64,000 nucleotides of DNA from Streptomyces fagopyri (GTDB taxonomy: Bacteria > Actinomycetota > Actinomycetes > Streptomycetales > Streptomycetaceae): assembly GCF_009498275.1 (NCBI RefSeq), contig NZ_CP045643.1, positions 6,014,001 to 6,078,000 on the forward strand, in the 5' to 3' direction. Position 1 is the first letter of the stretch. Every line of letters starts with the position of its first letter. Below, one piece after another: positions 35,723-44,866 of this stretch. Below the pieces are notes generated by a model that saw only the letters and a list, made by a program, of their open reading frames with translations, was not told the DNA's origin and ran no database searches. The position numbers and the translations under genes are program-made.

Positions 35723-35964
35723 CGGCATCCCTTGTAGGTAAAGGAACGAGCGTGGGTGACCCGTCCCGACGTTCCTGCGGGACGCGATCACATCAGTCCG
35801 GTATGTGAACCCGGATGACCGCTCAGCTTTACCCAAGGGACAGTTATTTGGGGAGAGTTGACCGTGATGGGATGGAAGCATGGCGTACTTCCGCCATACG
35901 TCACGCCGGTGATAGCGCGGTATGGCCGGACATGACGGACGCCTCGAACCGCCCGGGAGTCGGC

Positions 35965-36525
35965 TCAGTCCTCTTTCGTGCGCGCGTAGTGGCGGGACGC
36001 CTTCGCCCGGTTACCGCAGCTCGCCATCGAGCACCAGCGCCGGGTGCCGTTGCGCGAGGTGTCGAGGAAGTGCAGGACGCAGCTCTCGTGGGCGCAGTGC
36101 CGGATGCGGTCGGGGGAAGTGCCCAGCAGTTCCAGGTAGTTGCGCGCGGCGAGCCAGCCGGGTCCCCACGCGGGGTCCTCGAACTCGGTGCGCTCGCCGG
36201 GTCCCTGGGGCGTCAGGGTGAGCCTGATCCGGCCGTGCGCGAGGACGGCTTCGATCCGCTCGGTCCCCGTCAGGGGTGCCCCGTCGGTCTTCTCCCGCGA
36301 CGTGGCGTCCACCACCGCGTGCAGGGCGTCGCGCGCCTGGAGCGTGTGGCGCAGCACCGTCTCGTCGGCCGGGAGGGCGAGCCCGTTCGCGGCCAGCCAC
36401 ACCGCCAGCCCCCCGGTGTCCGTGAGGAGGTCCTGGGGTACCCCCTCGCTGATCCAGCGGGTGTTGAGCAGGTCGAGCGCGAGCGGCTCCCCGGTGAGGG
36501 GGCGGGGGTCGGTGACGGCGGACAC
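35965..36525 (-). CDS. CGNR zinc-finger protein (putative transcription regulator)
   Basis: 186 residues. The N-terminal half is an ABATE-type domain (PLTGEPLALDLLNTRW). The C-terminus carries the CGNR finger: HCAHESCVLHFLD, then RRWCSMASCGNRAKASRHYAR. Proteins of this family are thought to be stress or ligand-responsive transcription factors. GTG at 36525 is preferred since AAGGGAG lies seven bases upstream; an ATG at 36585 with its own AAGGG is the alternative and would add 20 residues. It is divergent from the VOC gene across an inverted repeat. Confidence 0.86.
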   Translation of the reverse strand: MSAVTDPRPLTGEPLALDLLNTRWISEGVPQDLLTDTGGLAVWLAANGLALPADETVLRHTLQARDALHAVVDATSREKTDGAPLTGTERIEAVLAHGRIRLTLTPQGPGERTEFEDPAWGPGWLAARNYLELLGTSPDRIRHCAHESCVLHFLDTSRNGTRRWCSMASCGNRAKASRHYARTKED

Positions 36526-36586
36526 GGTGGGGCTCCCTTCGGCGGCTAACCGTTCAAGAGTAGATGACCGGTTGACGTTCCCCATT

Positions 36587-36616
36587 CTAACCCTTAAACT
36601 CGTTTATGAAGGTTAG
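36587..36616. promoter_or_regulatory. Inverted repeat between CGNR gene and VOC operon
   Basis: CTAACCCTT and AAGGTTAG face each other over a short AT-rich centre (AAACTCGTTTATG), the least GC-rich spot for kilobases. Placed between divergent genes, one encoding a putative regulator, it is a candidate operator or overlapping promoter. Confidence 0.6.
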
Positions 36617-36655
36617 CCATCGGTGTGGGGGCCGCCACCGTCCCGGAGGACAGTC

Positions 36656-37126
36656 ATGACACCGCGCACCGGCCACATCGGCCTGAACGTCACGGACCTC
36701 GACCGCTCGCTCGCCTTCTACCGGGACGTGCTCGGCTTCGCCCTCCTCGCCGAGGGCAAGGAGGGCGAGGAGGGCGAGGAGGGCGAGCGCAGGTACGCGT
36801 TCCTGGGCTCCTCGGACGGGGACGGCGGCCCCGTCCTCACGCTCTGGCAGCAGGCGCGGGTGCCGTACGGCGAGGACCGCGCGGGCCTCCACCACCTCGC
36901 CCTCGAAGTGGACACGATCGACCAGGTCAGGACGTACGAGACGGCGCTGCGCGGCCACGGCGTCACCTTCGCCCACGAGGGCGTGGTCGCCCACCGTGAG
37001 GGCTCGTCGTCCGGCGGCATCTTCTTCCACGACCCGGACGGCACCCGGCTGGAGATCTACGCCCCGTCCGGCGCCGAAGGGGCACCGGCACCCTCCGAGC
37101 AGGCTCCGACCTGCGGTTTCTTCTAG
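36656..37126 (+). CDS. VOC-family (glyoxalase-like) protein
   Basis: 156 residues. It has two beta-alpha-beta-beta-beta halves: HIGLNVTDLDRSLAFYRDVL with the first metal His, HHLALEVDTIDQV with the second, and FHDPDGTRLEIY with the final Glu. An inserted acidic run made of EGE repeats (residues about 34-44, EGKEGEEGEEGE) interrupts the first half. GGAGGA precedes the ATG. It heads a three-gene run with a PNPOx-like protein and a NUDIX hydrolase. Ligand unknown; detoxification or antibiotic binding are common in this family. Confidence 0.9.
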   Translation: MTPRTGHIGLNVTDLDRSLAFYRDVLGFALLAEGKEGEEGEEGERRYAFLGSSDGDGGPVLTLWQQARVPYGEDRAGLHHLALEVDTIDQVRTYETALRGHGVTFAHEGVVAHREGSSSGGIFFHDPDGTRLEIYAPSGAEGAPAPSEQAPTCGFF

Positions 37127-37138
37127 ACGGAGGGTGAG

Positions 37139-38017
37139 ATGACCTACCACTCCGGCTCGCGCGCCGTACAGGACCGGGTCGGCGTCCGTGATCTCGCCGA
37201 CCACGTGGGACAGGCGGTCGGACAGGGCATCCGCCCGGTGGCCGCCGCCTTCCTCGAACAGCAGCCGATGCTGGTGGCCGGTGCGGCCGACCCGGCCACC
37301 GGCGCGGTCTGGGCCTCGCTGCTCACGGGCCCGCCCGGCTTCGTGCGGGCCACCGGCGTCCGGCAGATCTCGGTCACCGGCCGTCCCGTCGAGGGCGACC
37401 CCCTCGCCGCGGCGCTCGCCGCCGAGGGCACCCTCGTCGGCACGATCGCGCTCGACCCGCGCACCCGCCGCCGGATGCGCCTGAACGGCAGGTCCCGGCC
37501 CACCGCGCGGGGGTTCGCCGTGGAGGCCGACCGGGTCTTCGCCAACTGCCCGAAGTACCTGCAGCGCAGGGAGTCCTACGAGACGGTCGAACGCCGGCCG
37601 GGCGAGGTCCGCCGCTCCGTCCGACTCTCCCCCCGGCAGCGTGCCTTCGTCGAGGCGGCCGACACCTTCTTCCTCGCCACCGTCCACGCGCACGGCGCCG
37701 ACGCCAGCCACCGGGGCGGCAACCCGGGCTTCGTCCACGCCGACGGCCCGTCCGAGCTGCGCTGGCGCGACTACCCCGGCAACGCCATGTTCCTGACCCT
37801 CGGCAACCTGGAGGCGGACCCGCGGGCCGGACTGCTCTTCCTGGACTGGACGTCGGGAACGGTGCTGCGGCTCACGGGTACCGCCCGCGCGCGGTACGCC
37901 CCGGACGGGGAGCGCACGGTCCGCTTCACCGTCACCGGGGTCGCCGAGACACCCGCGGGCAGCCCCCTGTGCTGGTCGCCGCCCGAATACTCTCCCGCCA
38001 ACCCCGCGCTGCCGTAA
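37139..38017 (+). CDS. Pyridoxamine 5'-phosphate oxidase-fold flavoprotein
   Basis: 292 residues. Two FMN-binding split-barrel stretches are visible: an N-terminal one (PMLVAGAADPATGAVWASLL) and a C-terminal one (DTFFLATVHAHGADASHRGG, GNAMFLTLGNLEADPRAGLL). CPKYLQRR near residue 137 is typical of the subgroup. Such proteins often reduce quinones or act on F420/FMN; the substrate here is unknown. It begins 12 bp after the VOC gene with GAGGGTGAG before the ATG, so they are co-transcribed. Confidence 0.88.
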   Translation: MTYHSGSRAVQDRVGVRDLADHVGQAVGQGIRPVAAAFLEQQPMLVAGAADPATGAVWASLLTGPPGFVRATGVRQISVTGRPVEGDPLAAALAAEGTLVGTIALDPRTRRRMRLNGRSRPTARGFAVEADRVFANCPKYLQRRESYETVERRPGEVRRSVRLSPRQRAFVEAADTFFLATVHAHGADASHRGGNPGFVHADGPSELRWRDYPGNAMFLTLGNLEADPRAGLLFLDWTSGTVLRLTGTARARYAPDGERTVRFTVTGVAETPAGSPLCWSPPEYSPANPALP

Positions 38018-38026
38018 CGTCTGGGC

Positions 38027-38539
38027 ATGCCGAAGCAGTTGAGGGTGGCGGCCTACGCCGTATGTGTGCGGGACGGGCGGATGCTGTTGGCCCGGTGGGT
38101 CGCGGGCGACGGGACCAGACGGTGGACCCTGCCGGGCGGTGGCATGGACCACGGCGAGGACCCGTACGACACCGTCGTCCGCGAGGTCGACGAGGAGACG
38201 GGGTACGCCGTCGAACCGGTCGCGCTGCTCGGTGTCGACTCCCAGTTGCGCACCCACCCGCGCCGGATGGGCGGAGCCACCGATTTCCACGCCCTCCGTA
38301 TCCTCTACGAGGCCCGGATCACCGGCGGCGACCTCCGCCACGAGACGGACGGTTCCACCGACATGGCGGCCTGGTACCCCCTCGACGAGGTGCCGTCGCT
38401 CGAACGGGTGGGGCTGGTCGACGCGGGCCTGGAACTCTGGCGCGAGCGACCGGCGCTCGGGCGTACGGCGCGGCCCGCGGACCAGGCCGTGCCGGGCCCC
38501 GACCACGGTTCAGTACCCCGGAAAATGAACACGGAGTGA
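38027..38539 (+). CDS. NUDIX hydrolase
   Basis: 170 residues. The Nudix box is complete: GGGMDHGEDPYDTVVREV then DEETGY (GX5EX7REUXEEXGU). It starts 9 bp after the PNPOx stop, in the same run. It hydrolyses a nucleoside diphosphate-linked substrate, which the sequence does not specify. The last 20 residues are probably disordered. Confidence 0.92.
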   Translation: MPKQLRVAAYAVCVRDGRMLLARWVAGDGTRRWTLPGGGMDHGEDPYDTVVREVDEETGYAVEPVALLGVDSQLRTHPRRMGGATDFHALRILYEARITGGDLRHETDGSTDMAAWYPLDEVPSLERVGLVDAGLELWRERPALGRTARPADQAVPGPDHGSVPRKMNTE

Positions 38540-38739
38540 CCGACTCCCGGCCGTCCGGGGAGAGCTCCATGGACGCGCAGGGTAGTCCAAGATCCACGTA
38601 CGGTGATCGGCGTCGGGCGTTGCCGCCGAGTTAACGTCCAGGTCACCCCAGGTGCCAACGATCCAGAGTGAGCGGGGAGTTACCGCAACGAGCCCCCCGC
38701 GACCACTGCCGACGCGTTCGCACTCGGGGAGATCGCGCC

Positions 38740-40512
38740 ATGTCGCGCATACGCTCTGTCGCCACCGCCGCTGCCATGAACCGCCGTACCCTCCTCGCCG
38801 CCACCGGGGCGGTGACCCTGTCCGCGGGCATCGGCTACGCCCTGCGGCCCGGCTCCGAGGCGCACGCCGCCGACGCGGGCGGGGCGCATGCCGCCGGCGC
38901 CGGTGAGGCGCCCGTCGCCGCCTCCCGCAAAGCGCCCCCCGCCCCCCTGGCACCGTACGAGCGCGGCACCACCCTGCAGAGCGTCGCCGCCCCGCGCTCC
39001 GGCTCCGGCGGATACCGGCGGCTCGGCGACGGCCCGGCCTGGAAGCGGGTGGTGCGCGGCGACCTGGCGGCGGCCAAGGCCGGCCGGGCCGAACGGCGCA
39101 CGGCGCTCGCCTCCTTCGTGCAGTTCACCGACCTGCACCTGATCGACGTCCAGCACCCGCTGCGGCTGGAGTTCCTGCGCTCGGGCGCCGTGAACGCCTG
39201 GCGTCCGCAGGAGGCGCTGACCGTCGCGGGCGCCGTCTCGCTCGTCGAGCGGGTCAACTCGCTGCGGGGAGCCCCCGTCACCGGCTCCCCGCTGCACTTC
39301 GTGATGACCACCGGGGACAACACGGACAACAACTCCAGGACGGAGCTGGACTGGTTCCTGAAGGTCATGAGCGGTGGCCGTATCCGCCCCAACAGCGGTG
39401 ACCCGCGCCACTACGAGGGCGTCCAGAACAGCGGCATCAAGACGTACTGGCAGCCCGACGGGGCCGTGCGCGACGCCGACAAGGAGCGCGGCTTCCCGCG
39501 CCTCAACGGCTTCCTGGCCGCCGCCGTCCGCGAACTGCGCAGCCCGGGTCTCGGCCTGCCCTGGTACTCCACCGTCGGCAACCACGACGCGCTGCCGCTG
39601 GGCTGCTACCGCCACGGCGACTCCTTCCTCGCCGAGTTCGCCGTCGGCGGCAAGAAGCTGATGAGCCTGCCTGCCTCGCAGAGCGTCGACCTGCGCGCCG
39701 CCATCAAGAACGACAAGGACCCCAAGGGCACCCTGCTGCGGGACCTGCTCAAGGCGCACGCGCGGGAGCTCAGGTCGGTCACCCCCGACGAGTCGCGCGC
39801 CCCCTTCACCCCCGCCGAGTACCTCAAGGCGCATCTCGACCCGGCACACACCGGGCCGGGTCCGATCGGCCACGGCTACTCGGAGGCGAACCTCAGCGCG
39901 GGCACCCAGTACTACGCCTTCCGGATCGCCGACGACGTCATCGGCGTCAGCCTCGACACCACCGACCCGGGCGGCCACTACGAGGGCTCGGTCGGCACGG
40001 CCCAGCTGAAGTGGCTGGAGCGGACGCTGACCGAGAACAAGGACTCGTACGCGATCGTCTTCAGCCACCACACCAGCAAGTCCATGCACAACACCCGCAA
40101 GGACCCCGCCCACCCCACCGAGCAGCGCCACGGCGGCGGAGAGGTCGTCGCCGCGCTCTCCAGGCACCGCAACGTCCTGGCCTGGGTGAACGGCCACACC
40201 CACAAGAACGAGATCATCCCGCACTCCGCGCCGGGCAACGGGTCGTTCTGGGAGATCAACACCGCCTCCCACGTCGACTTCCCGCACCTCGCCCGCATCA
40301 TCGAGCTGGTCGACAACAAGGACGGCACGCTCTCCCTGTTCACCACCCTCATCGAGTCCGCCGCCCCGCACCGCACGGACTTCTCCGACCTGAGCCAGAC
40401 GGGTCTGGCGGCGCTCTACCGCGAGCTCTCCTACAACGCGCCGGGCCGCAGCACCGCCCTGAGCGGCACCTCGGGCGACCGCAACACGGAGCTCGTGCTG
40501 AAGAAGGGCTGA
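38740..40512 (+). CDS. Exported metallophosphoesterase (TIGR03767 type)
   Basis: 590 residues. A Tat-like signal (NRRTLLAATGAVTLSAGIGYAL, twin Arg at about residue 15) precedes an Ala-rich linker. The two-metal phosphoesterase motifs are complete and in order: FTDLHLIDVQHP, TTGDNTDNN, STVGNHDALPLG, SHHTSKSMHN, NGHTHKNEI. GGGGAGA lies before the ATG. It probably hydrolyses phosphate esters or nucleotides outside the membrane. The C-terminal end (LSYNAPGRS) is typical of the actinobacterial family. Confidence 0.93.
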   Translation: MSRIRSVATAAAMNRRTLLAATGAVTLSAGIGYALRPGSEAHAADAGGAHAAGAGEAPVAASRKAPPAPLAPYERGTTLQSVAAPRSGSGGYRRLGDGPAWKRVVRGDLAAAKAGRAERRTALASFVQFTDLHLIDVQHPLRLEFLRSGAVNAWRPQEALTVAGAVSLVERVNSLRGAPVTGSPLHFVMTTGDNTDNNSRTELDWFLKVMSGGRIRPNSGDPRHYEGVQNSGIKTYWQPDGAVRDADKERGFPRLNGFLAAAVRELRSPGLGLPWYSTVGNHDALPLGCYRHGDSFLAEFAVGGKKLMSLPASQSVDLRAAIKNDKDPKGTLLRDLLKAHARELRSVTPDESRAPFTPAEYLKAHLDPAHTGPGPIGHGYSEANLSAGTQYYAFRIADDVIGVSLDTTDPGGHYEGSVGTAQLKWLERTLTENKDSYAIVFSHHTSKSMHNTRKDPAHPTEQRHGGGEVVAALSRHRNVLAWVNGHTHKNEIIPHSAPGNGSFWEINTASHVDFPHLARIIELVDNKDGTLSLFTTLIESAAPHRTDFSDLSQTGLAALYRELSYNAPGRSTALSGTSGDRNTELVLKKG

Positions 40513-40663
40513 GTCCCCGCGTAAGGAAACGGCGACGCCGTGATCGACGCGGAGTACGGCTCCGGGCAGCGGCCGCCCGGGTCCGCGCCCCCGCGCACGG
40601 GGAAGGGCCACCGGCGGTACCCGGTGCCCCCTCCGCTCCCCCTGTCGTCCGACCGCGCCCCGC

Positions 40664-41716
40664 CTACCGGGGCAGCACCACGACGTACGCCGCCGGTTCA
40701 CGGTCGCGGGCCGCCATCAGCGCGGTCCGTACGACCGTCGCCTGCTGCTGGACCGCGTCGCGGAGCTTCTTCGGCGTGACGTGGACGACGGTGATGCCCA
40801 GACGCTCCAGGTGCTCGCGCTTGCGGGCGTACTCCGACCAGAGGGCGTCCTCGTCCTGCCGGGGAACGCGGGTGTCCAGCTCCAGGGCCACCGCCTGTTC
40901 CGGCCAGTAGGCGTCCAGACCGCCCAGGTGAGGGCCGCCCGGCAGACGGAGGTCCACGTTCCAGACCGGGTCGGGCAGGCCGTGCTCACGGACCATGCGG
41001 TAGAGCCGGTCCTCCGCGACGGAGCGGCCCTCGGCCAGCAGGGAGTCGACGGCGTCCACCACGTGCGGCCGGCTCAGCAGCCGGGCCTGCGTCAACTCCC
41101 GCACCACCGCTGCCGGATCGCAGTGGCCGCCGCGTACCGCCTCGGTCAGCAGACGGCGTGCCGCGTCCGCGTCCGTCAGCTCCGCCACCGCGTCGGCGAG
41201 GGCGCGCGGGACCGGGGCGACCGGGACGCCGGTGACGTGGCAGGGGGCGGGCAGGGAGGCGGTGCGGACGATGCGGGCGCAGCCCTGCGAGCGCAGCCGG
41301 CGCAGCCGGGGGACCAGGACGTCGATCCGGTCGAGGGAGAGCAGGGACGGAGCCGACGTGAAGCCGTACAGGGTGAGGGCGGCGAGGCCGGTGATCAGGG
41401 CGTCGGCGTAGGGCTGGGGGGCGTGCGGCTCCTCGGCGCCCGGCTGGACGGGGATCGCGGTCGCGGGTGCCGTCGCGGGGGTGCGGGCGGCGAACAGCAG
41501 GACCGCGTGCAGGCGTTCCTCGGAGGTGGGCGGTCCGGGGTGGAGGAGGAAGACACCCGGAAGGAACTGCTGCCAGGGTCCGCCCGGCCGGCACCGCTCG
41601 CTCGCCCCGGCGGCGGTGACGCCGCGGGCACGGAGCTGGGCGGTGGTCAGCACCCGGCGCCGGACGTCGGAGAGGTGACGCAGGGGGCGGGGGGAGAGCG
41701 GGGTGTCGTGGTTCAT
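40664..41716 (-). CDS. AbiEi antitoxin-like/DUF559-type protein
   Basis: 350 residues. The N-terminus has a winged-helix-like start of the 'type IV toxin-antitoxin AbiEi' kind (VLTTAQLRARGVTAAGASER, GVFLLHPGPPTSEERLHAVLL). The C-terminal third is a Vsr/DUF559-like endonuclease fold (LDAYWPEQAVALELDTRV, ERLGITVVHVTPKKLRD), in which the E-x-D and Q/K pattern is partly kept. No toxin gene is adjacent, so it looks like the lone form common in Actinobacteria. Function unknown. Confidence 0.72.
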   Translation of the reverse strand: MNHDTPLSPRPLRHLSDVRRRVLTTAQLRARGVTAAGASERCRPGGPWQQFLPGVFLLHPGPPTSEERLHAVLLFAARTPATAPATAIPVQPGAEEPHAPQPYADALITGLAALTLYGFTSAPSLLSLDRIDVLVPRLRRLRSQGCARIVRTASLPAPCHVTGVPVAPVPRALADAVAELTDADAARRLLTEAVRGGHCDPAAVVRELTQARLLSRPHVVDAVDSLLAEGRSVAEDRLYRMVREHGLPDPVWNVDLRLPGGPHLGGLDAYWPEQAVALELDTRVPRQDEDALWSEYARKREHLERLGITVVHVTPKKLRDAVQQQATVVRTALMAARDREPAAYVVVLPR

Positions 41717-42132
41717 GCACGGGGGTTTTCCGCGCCCGGTCCGTCCCCTAACCGCTGTTACACGCCTGTCGACAAATGCGGACAAGCTCGTCCTAAAGTA
41801 CGGGCGTTCGACTGCCGAAAGGCGCTGGTCCGGATGGGGGGCGTGAGGGGTTACGGCTCTGCTTACCTGAATTTCGTAACCACCCGTTCCGGTGATGCCC
41901 GGGGCAGGGGCATGTCGGAGGGGTGCGAGGAGGAGCGCGGTGGAGGGGCAAGCGCGGCGCTGGAGGGGGACGGGCGGACGGAGACGGGCAGGCGGGCACG
42001 GGCAGGCGGGCATGAGCAGGCGGGCATGAGCGGAGGGGCATGAGCGGAGGGGCACCGGTCGTGACCGGTGCCCCTCCGGTGTCATGGGCCGGACCGCCGG
42101 TGGTCGCCGGTGTCCGCCCTTTTCCGCTCGGC
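41717..42132. other. Non-coding gap with promoter-like and repeat sequence
   Basis: No believable gene. The left 180 bp is less GC-rich and contains TTACACGCCTGTCGACAA and GTTACGGCTCTGC, a likely promoter area for the leftward AbiEi-like gene. The right part (about 41935-42055) is made of GGCGGGCATGAGC and GGAGGGGCATGAGC repeats. Confidence 0.55.
42045..42078 (-). terminator. Hairpin terminator of the second pepN
   Basis: Perfect 16-bp stem (42045-42060, 42063-42078) with a 2-base GT centre, 55 bp beyond the stop. One of the strongest hairpins in the window. Confidence 0.88.
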
Positions 42133-44736
42133 TCAGCCGGCGGTCGCCGCCGCGTCCCGCCGCTGTCCGCGCAGCGCCCGTGCCAGGTCGTCACGGGCTT
42201 CCAGGACCAGGCGGCGCAGGGCCGGTGCCGCGCTCTCGTGCGCCGTCAGCCACGCGTCCGTCGCGTCCAGGGTCCCCTGGGAGTCCTGGAGGGAGGGGAA
42301 CAGCCCCTTCACCACGTCCATGCCGATCTGGATGGACCGCTCGGCCCAGATCCGCTCGATCGCGGCGAAGTACTTCTCGGCGTACGGCGCGAGCAGCTCC
42401 CGCTGCGACGGCTGGGTGATGCCCGCGATGGTCGCCTCCACGAGCGCGTTCGACAGCGCGTCCGACTCGACGACCTGGGCCCAGGCCTGGGCCTTGACCG
42501 CCACCGACGGGCGGGCGGCGAGACAGCGGACCTGGTGGCGTTTGCCGGAGGCCGTGTCGTCGCGGGCCAGCTCGGCGGCCAGCACGGACTCGTCGGCGAT
42601 CCCGTGCGCGGCCAGCGGTTCCAGCAACGCCCAGCGCAGCTCCTGGTCGACGTCCAGGCCGTCGATCTTCGACGTGTCGTCCAGCAGGTCCTGGAGCAGC
42701 CGCAGGTCGGCGCGTTCGGACGCGACCGCCGCGAAGAAGCGGGCCCAGGTGAGCTGGTGCTGGCTGCCGGGCTCGGCGAGCCGGAGCTCCTTCAGCGCGC
42801 CCTGGGCGAGGAGCCGGCCGCCGGTCGCCCGCCAGTCCGGCGCCGTGTAGTGGGTGAGCGCGGAGTCCGCCCAGGCGTGCAGCATCTGGAGCACGCCGAT
42901 GTCCGACTCGCGGCCCGCGAAGCGCAGTACCAGGCCGACGAAGTCACGGGCGGGCATCAGCCCGTCCCGGGTCATGTTCCACAGCGCCGACCAGCACAGC
43001 GCGCGGGCGAGCGGGTCGGTGATGTCACCGAGCAGCTCCCGGAGCGTGGCCAGTGAGTTCTCGTCGAACCGGATCTTGCAGTAGGTCAGGTCGTCGTCGT
43101 TGACGAGGACCAGGTCCGGGGCGTCGGCGCCGACGAGTTCGCCGACCACCGTGCGCGGGCCGTCGACGTCCGTCTCGGCGCGTGCGTAGCGCACCAGGGG
43201 ACCGGACTCCCCGTCCGGCCGGGTCTCGCGCCGGTAGAGGCCCACCGCGACGCGGTGCGGGCGCAGTTCGGGATGCGACTCGGCCGCCTCCTGGAGGACG
43301 GACAGCTCGGCGACCCGCCCGTCCGCGTCCAGGATCACCTGCGGCGTCAGCGAGTTGACCCCGGCCGTCTGAAGCCACGCCCGTGACCAGGCGGCCAGAT
43401 CGCGCCCGCTGGTCTCCTCCAGCGCCGACAGCAGGTCGCCCAGGCGCGTGTTGCCGTACGCGTTCCGCTTGAAGTACCTGCGCGCGCCCTCCAGGAACGC
43501 GTCCTGGCCGACGTACGCGACGAGCTGCTTGAGGACCGAGGCGCCCTTGGCGTACGTGATGCCGTCGAAGTTGAGCTTGGCGTCCTGGAGGTCGCGGATG
43601 TCGGCCGTGATCGGGTGCGTGGACGGCAGCTGGTCGGCGCGGTAGGCCCACGCCTTGCGGCGGTTGGCGAAGGTGATCCAGCCGTCCTCGAAGCGGGTCG
43701 CCCCGACCAGCGCGAACGCGCCCATGAAGTCGGCGAAGGACTCCTTGAGCCACAGGTCGTCCCACCACTCCATGGTGACGAGGTCGCCGAACCACATGTG
43801 CGCCATCTCGTGCAGGACGACGTTCGCCCGGCCCTCGTACGACGCCTGGGTGACCTTGCCGCGGAAGATGTACTCCTCACGGAAGGTGACGAGTCCCGGG
43901 TTCTCCATCGCGCCGAGGTTGTACTCGGGCACGAACGCCTGGTCGTACTTGCCGAAGGGGTACGGGTAGTCGAAGTGGTCGTGGAAGAAGTCCAGGCCCT
44001 GCTTGGTGACGAGGAAGACGTCGTCCGCGTCGAAGTGGGGGGCCAGACCCTTGCGGCACATCGCGCCGAGCGGGATCTCCAGCGTCGTACCGTCGTCGAA
44101 GGCGCGGGAGTAGCTGTCCGTCACATAGTGGTACGGGCCCGCCACGACCGCCGTGATGTACGTCGAGATGGGCTTCGTCTCGGCGAACTTCCAGACTCCG
44201 TCCGTGAGTTCACCCACGCCGTTGCTCCACACGACCCAGCCCTCGGGGGCCTGCGCCTCGAAGCGGAAAGGCGCCTTGAGGTCCGGCTGCTCGAAGTTGG
44301 CGAAGACGCGCCGGGAGTCCGCGGGCTCGTACTGGGTGTAGAGGTAGGTCTCGCCGTCCTCGGGGTCGACGAAGCGGTGCATGCCCTCGCCGGTGCGGGA
44401 GTACGCGCACTGGGCGTCGACCACCAGCTCGTTCTCCGCGGCGAGGTCCTCCAGCCGGATGCGGGAGCCGTCGAAGACCTCGCCGGGGTCGAGGTCCCTG
44501 CCGTTGAGCGACACGGCGGTGACGCTCGGTGCGATCAGGTCGGCGAAGCTCGCGGCGCCGGGCTCGGCACAGCGGAAGCGGATCGTGGTGACCGAGCGGA
44601 ACGTACGCGCTCCGGCCTCGACGGCACCCACGGCGGACCGCAGGTCGAGCGAGACCTCGTACCCGTCCACGGACAGCAGGGCTGCCCGCTCCTGGGCCTC
44701 GTCGCGGGACAGATTCTCACCGGGCACGGGCGGCAC
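42133..44736 (-). CDS. pepN: Aminopeptidase N (M1 family), second copy
   Basis: 867 residues. GAMEN is at 275-279, HEMAH at 309-313 and Glu332 (LKESFADF) gives the third zinc ligand. It is alignable end to end with the copy at 26388-28961 (same start EEAQQRA/DEAQERA, same FEQPDLKA, YAKGASVLKQLVAYVG), but differs at many positions, so the duplication is old. The C-terminal ERAP1-like domain is complete. Two PepN paralogues in one genome are known in Streptomyces; different peptide preference is likely. Confidence 0.96.
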   Translation of the reverse strand: MPPVPGENLSRDEAQERAALLSVDGYEVSLDLRSAVGAVEAGARTFRSVTTIRFRCAEPGAASFADLIAPSVTAVSLNGRDLDPGEVFDGSRIRLEDLAAENELVVDAQCAYSRTGEGMHRFVDPEDGETYLYTQYEPADSRRVFANFEQPDLKAPFRFEAQAPEGWVVWSNGVGELTDGVWKFAETKPISTYITAVVAGPYHYVTDSYSRAFDDGTTLEIPLGAMCRKGLAPHFDADDVFLVTKQGLDFFHDHFDYPYPFGKYDQAFVPEYNLGAMENPGLVTFREEYIFRGKVTQASYEGRANVVLHEMAHMWFGDLVTMEWWDDLWLKESFADFMGAFALVGATRFEDGWITFANRRKAWAYRADQLPSTHPITADIRDLQDAKLNFDGITYAKGASVLKQLVAYVGQDAFLEGARRYFKRNAYGNTRLGDLLSALEETSGRDLAAWSRAWLQTAGVNSLTPQVILDADGRVAELSVLQEAAESHPELRPHRVAVGLYRRETRPDGESGPLVRYARAETDVDGPRTVVGELVGADAPDLVLVNDDDLTYCKIRFDENSLATLRELLGDITDPLARALCWSALWNMTRDGLMPARDFVGLVLRFAGRESDIGVLQMLHAWADSALTHYTAPDWRATGGRLLAQGALKELRLAEPGSQHQLTWARFFAAVASERADLRLLQDLLDDTSKIDGLDVDQELRWALLEPLAAHGIADESVLAAELARDDTASGKRHQVRCLAARPSVAVKAQAWAQVVESDALSNALVEATIAGITQPSQRELLAPYAEKYFAAIERIWAERSIQIGMDVVKGLFPSLQDSQGTLDATDAWLTAHESAAPALRRLVLEARDDLARALRGQRRDAAATAG

Positions 44737-44866
44737 TCCCTCATGGCGTCATAGACATGTGTGAACAGGACCGATCCTCCCATGTGCACCTGACGCGGGG
44801 CACCCGGGAATGAGCCGGGGGACCTGTGGTGTTGGGGCCGGGAAAGAGGACCCTTTGAGGAGAACC

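Noticed and set aside
32246..35737. Plus-strand open frame of 1163 codons antisense to the subtilase
   Set aside because: It is a GC-bias shadow: composition is Arg/Gly/Val/Asp-rich with no motif, while the opposite strand has a signal peptide, the full catalytic triad and a terminator.
35965..36585. Longer CGNR start at 36585
   Set aside because: Not excluded, but the GTG at 36525 has an equal or better ribosome site and the family starts near PLTGEPLAL; kept as the alternative.
40664..41716. Complete AbiE toxin-antitoxin system
   Set aside because: No AbiEii nucleotidyltransferase gene lies on either side.
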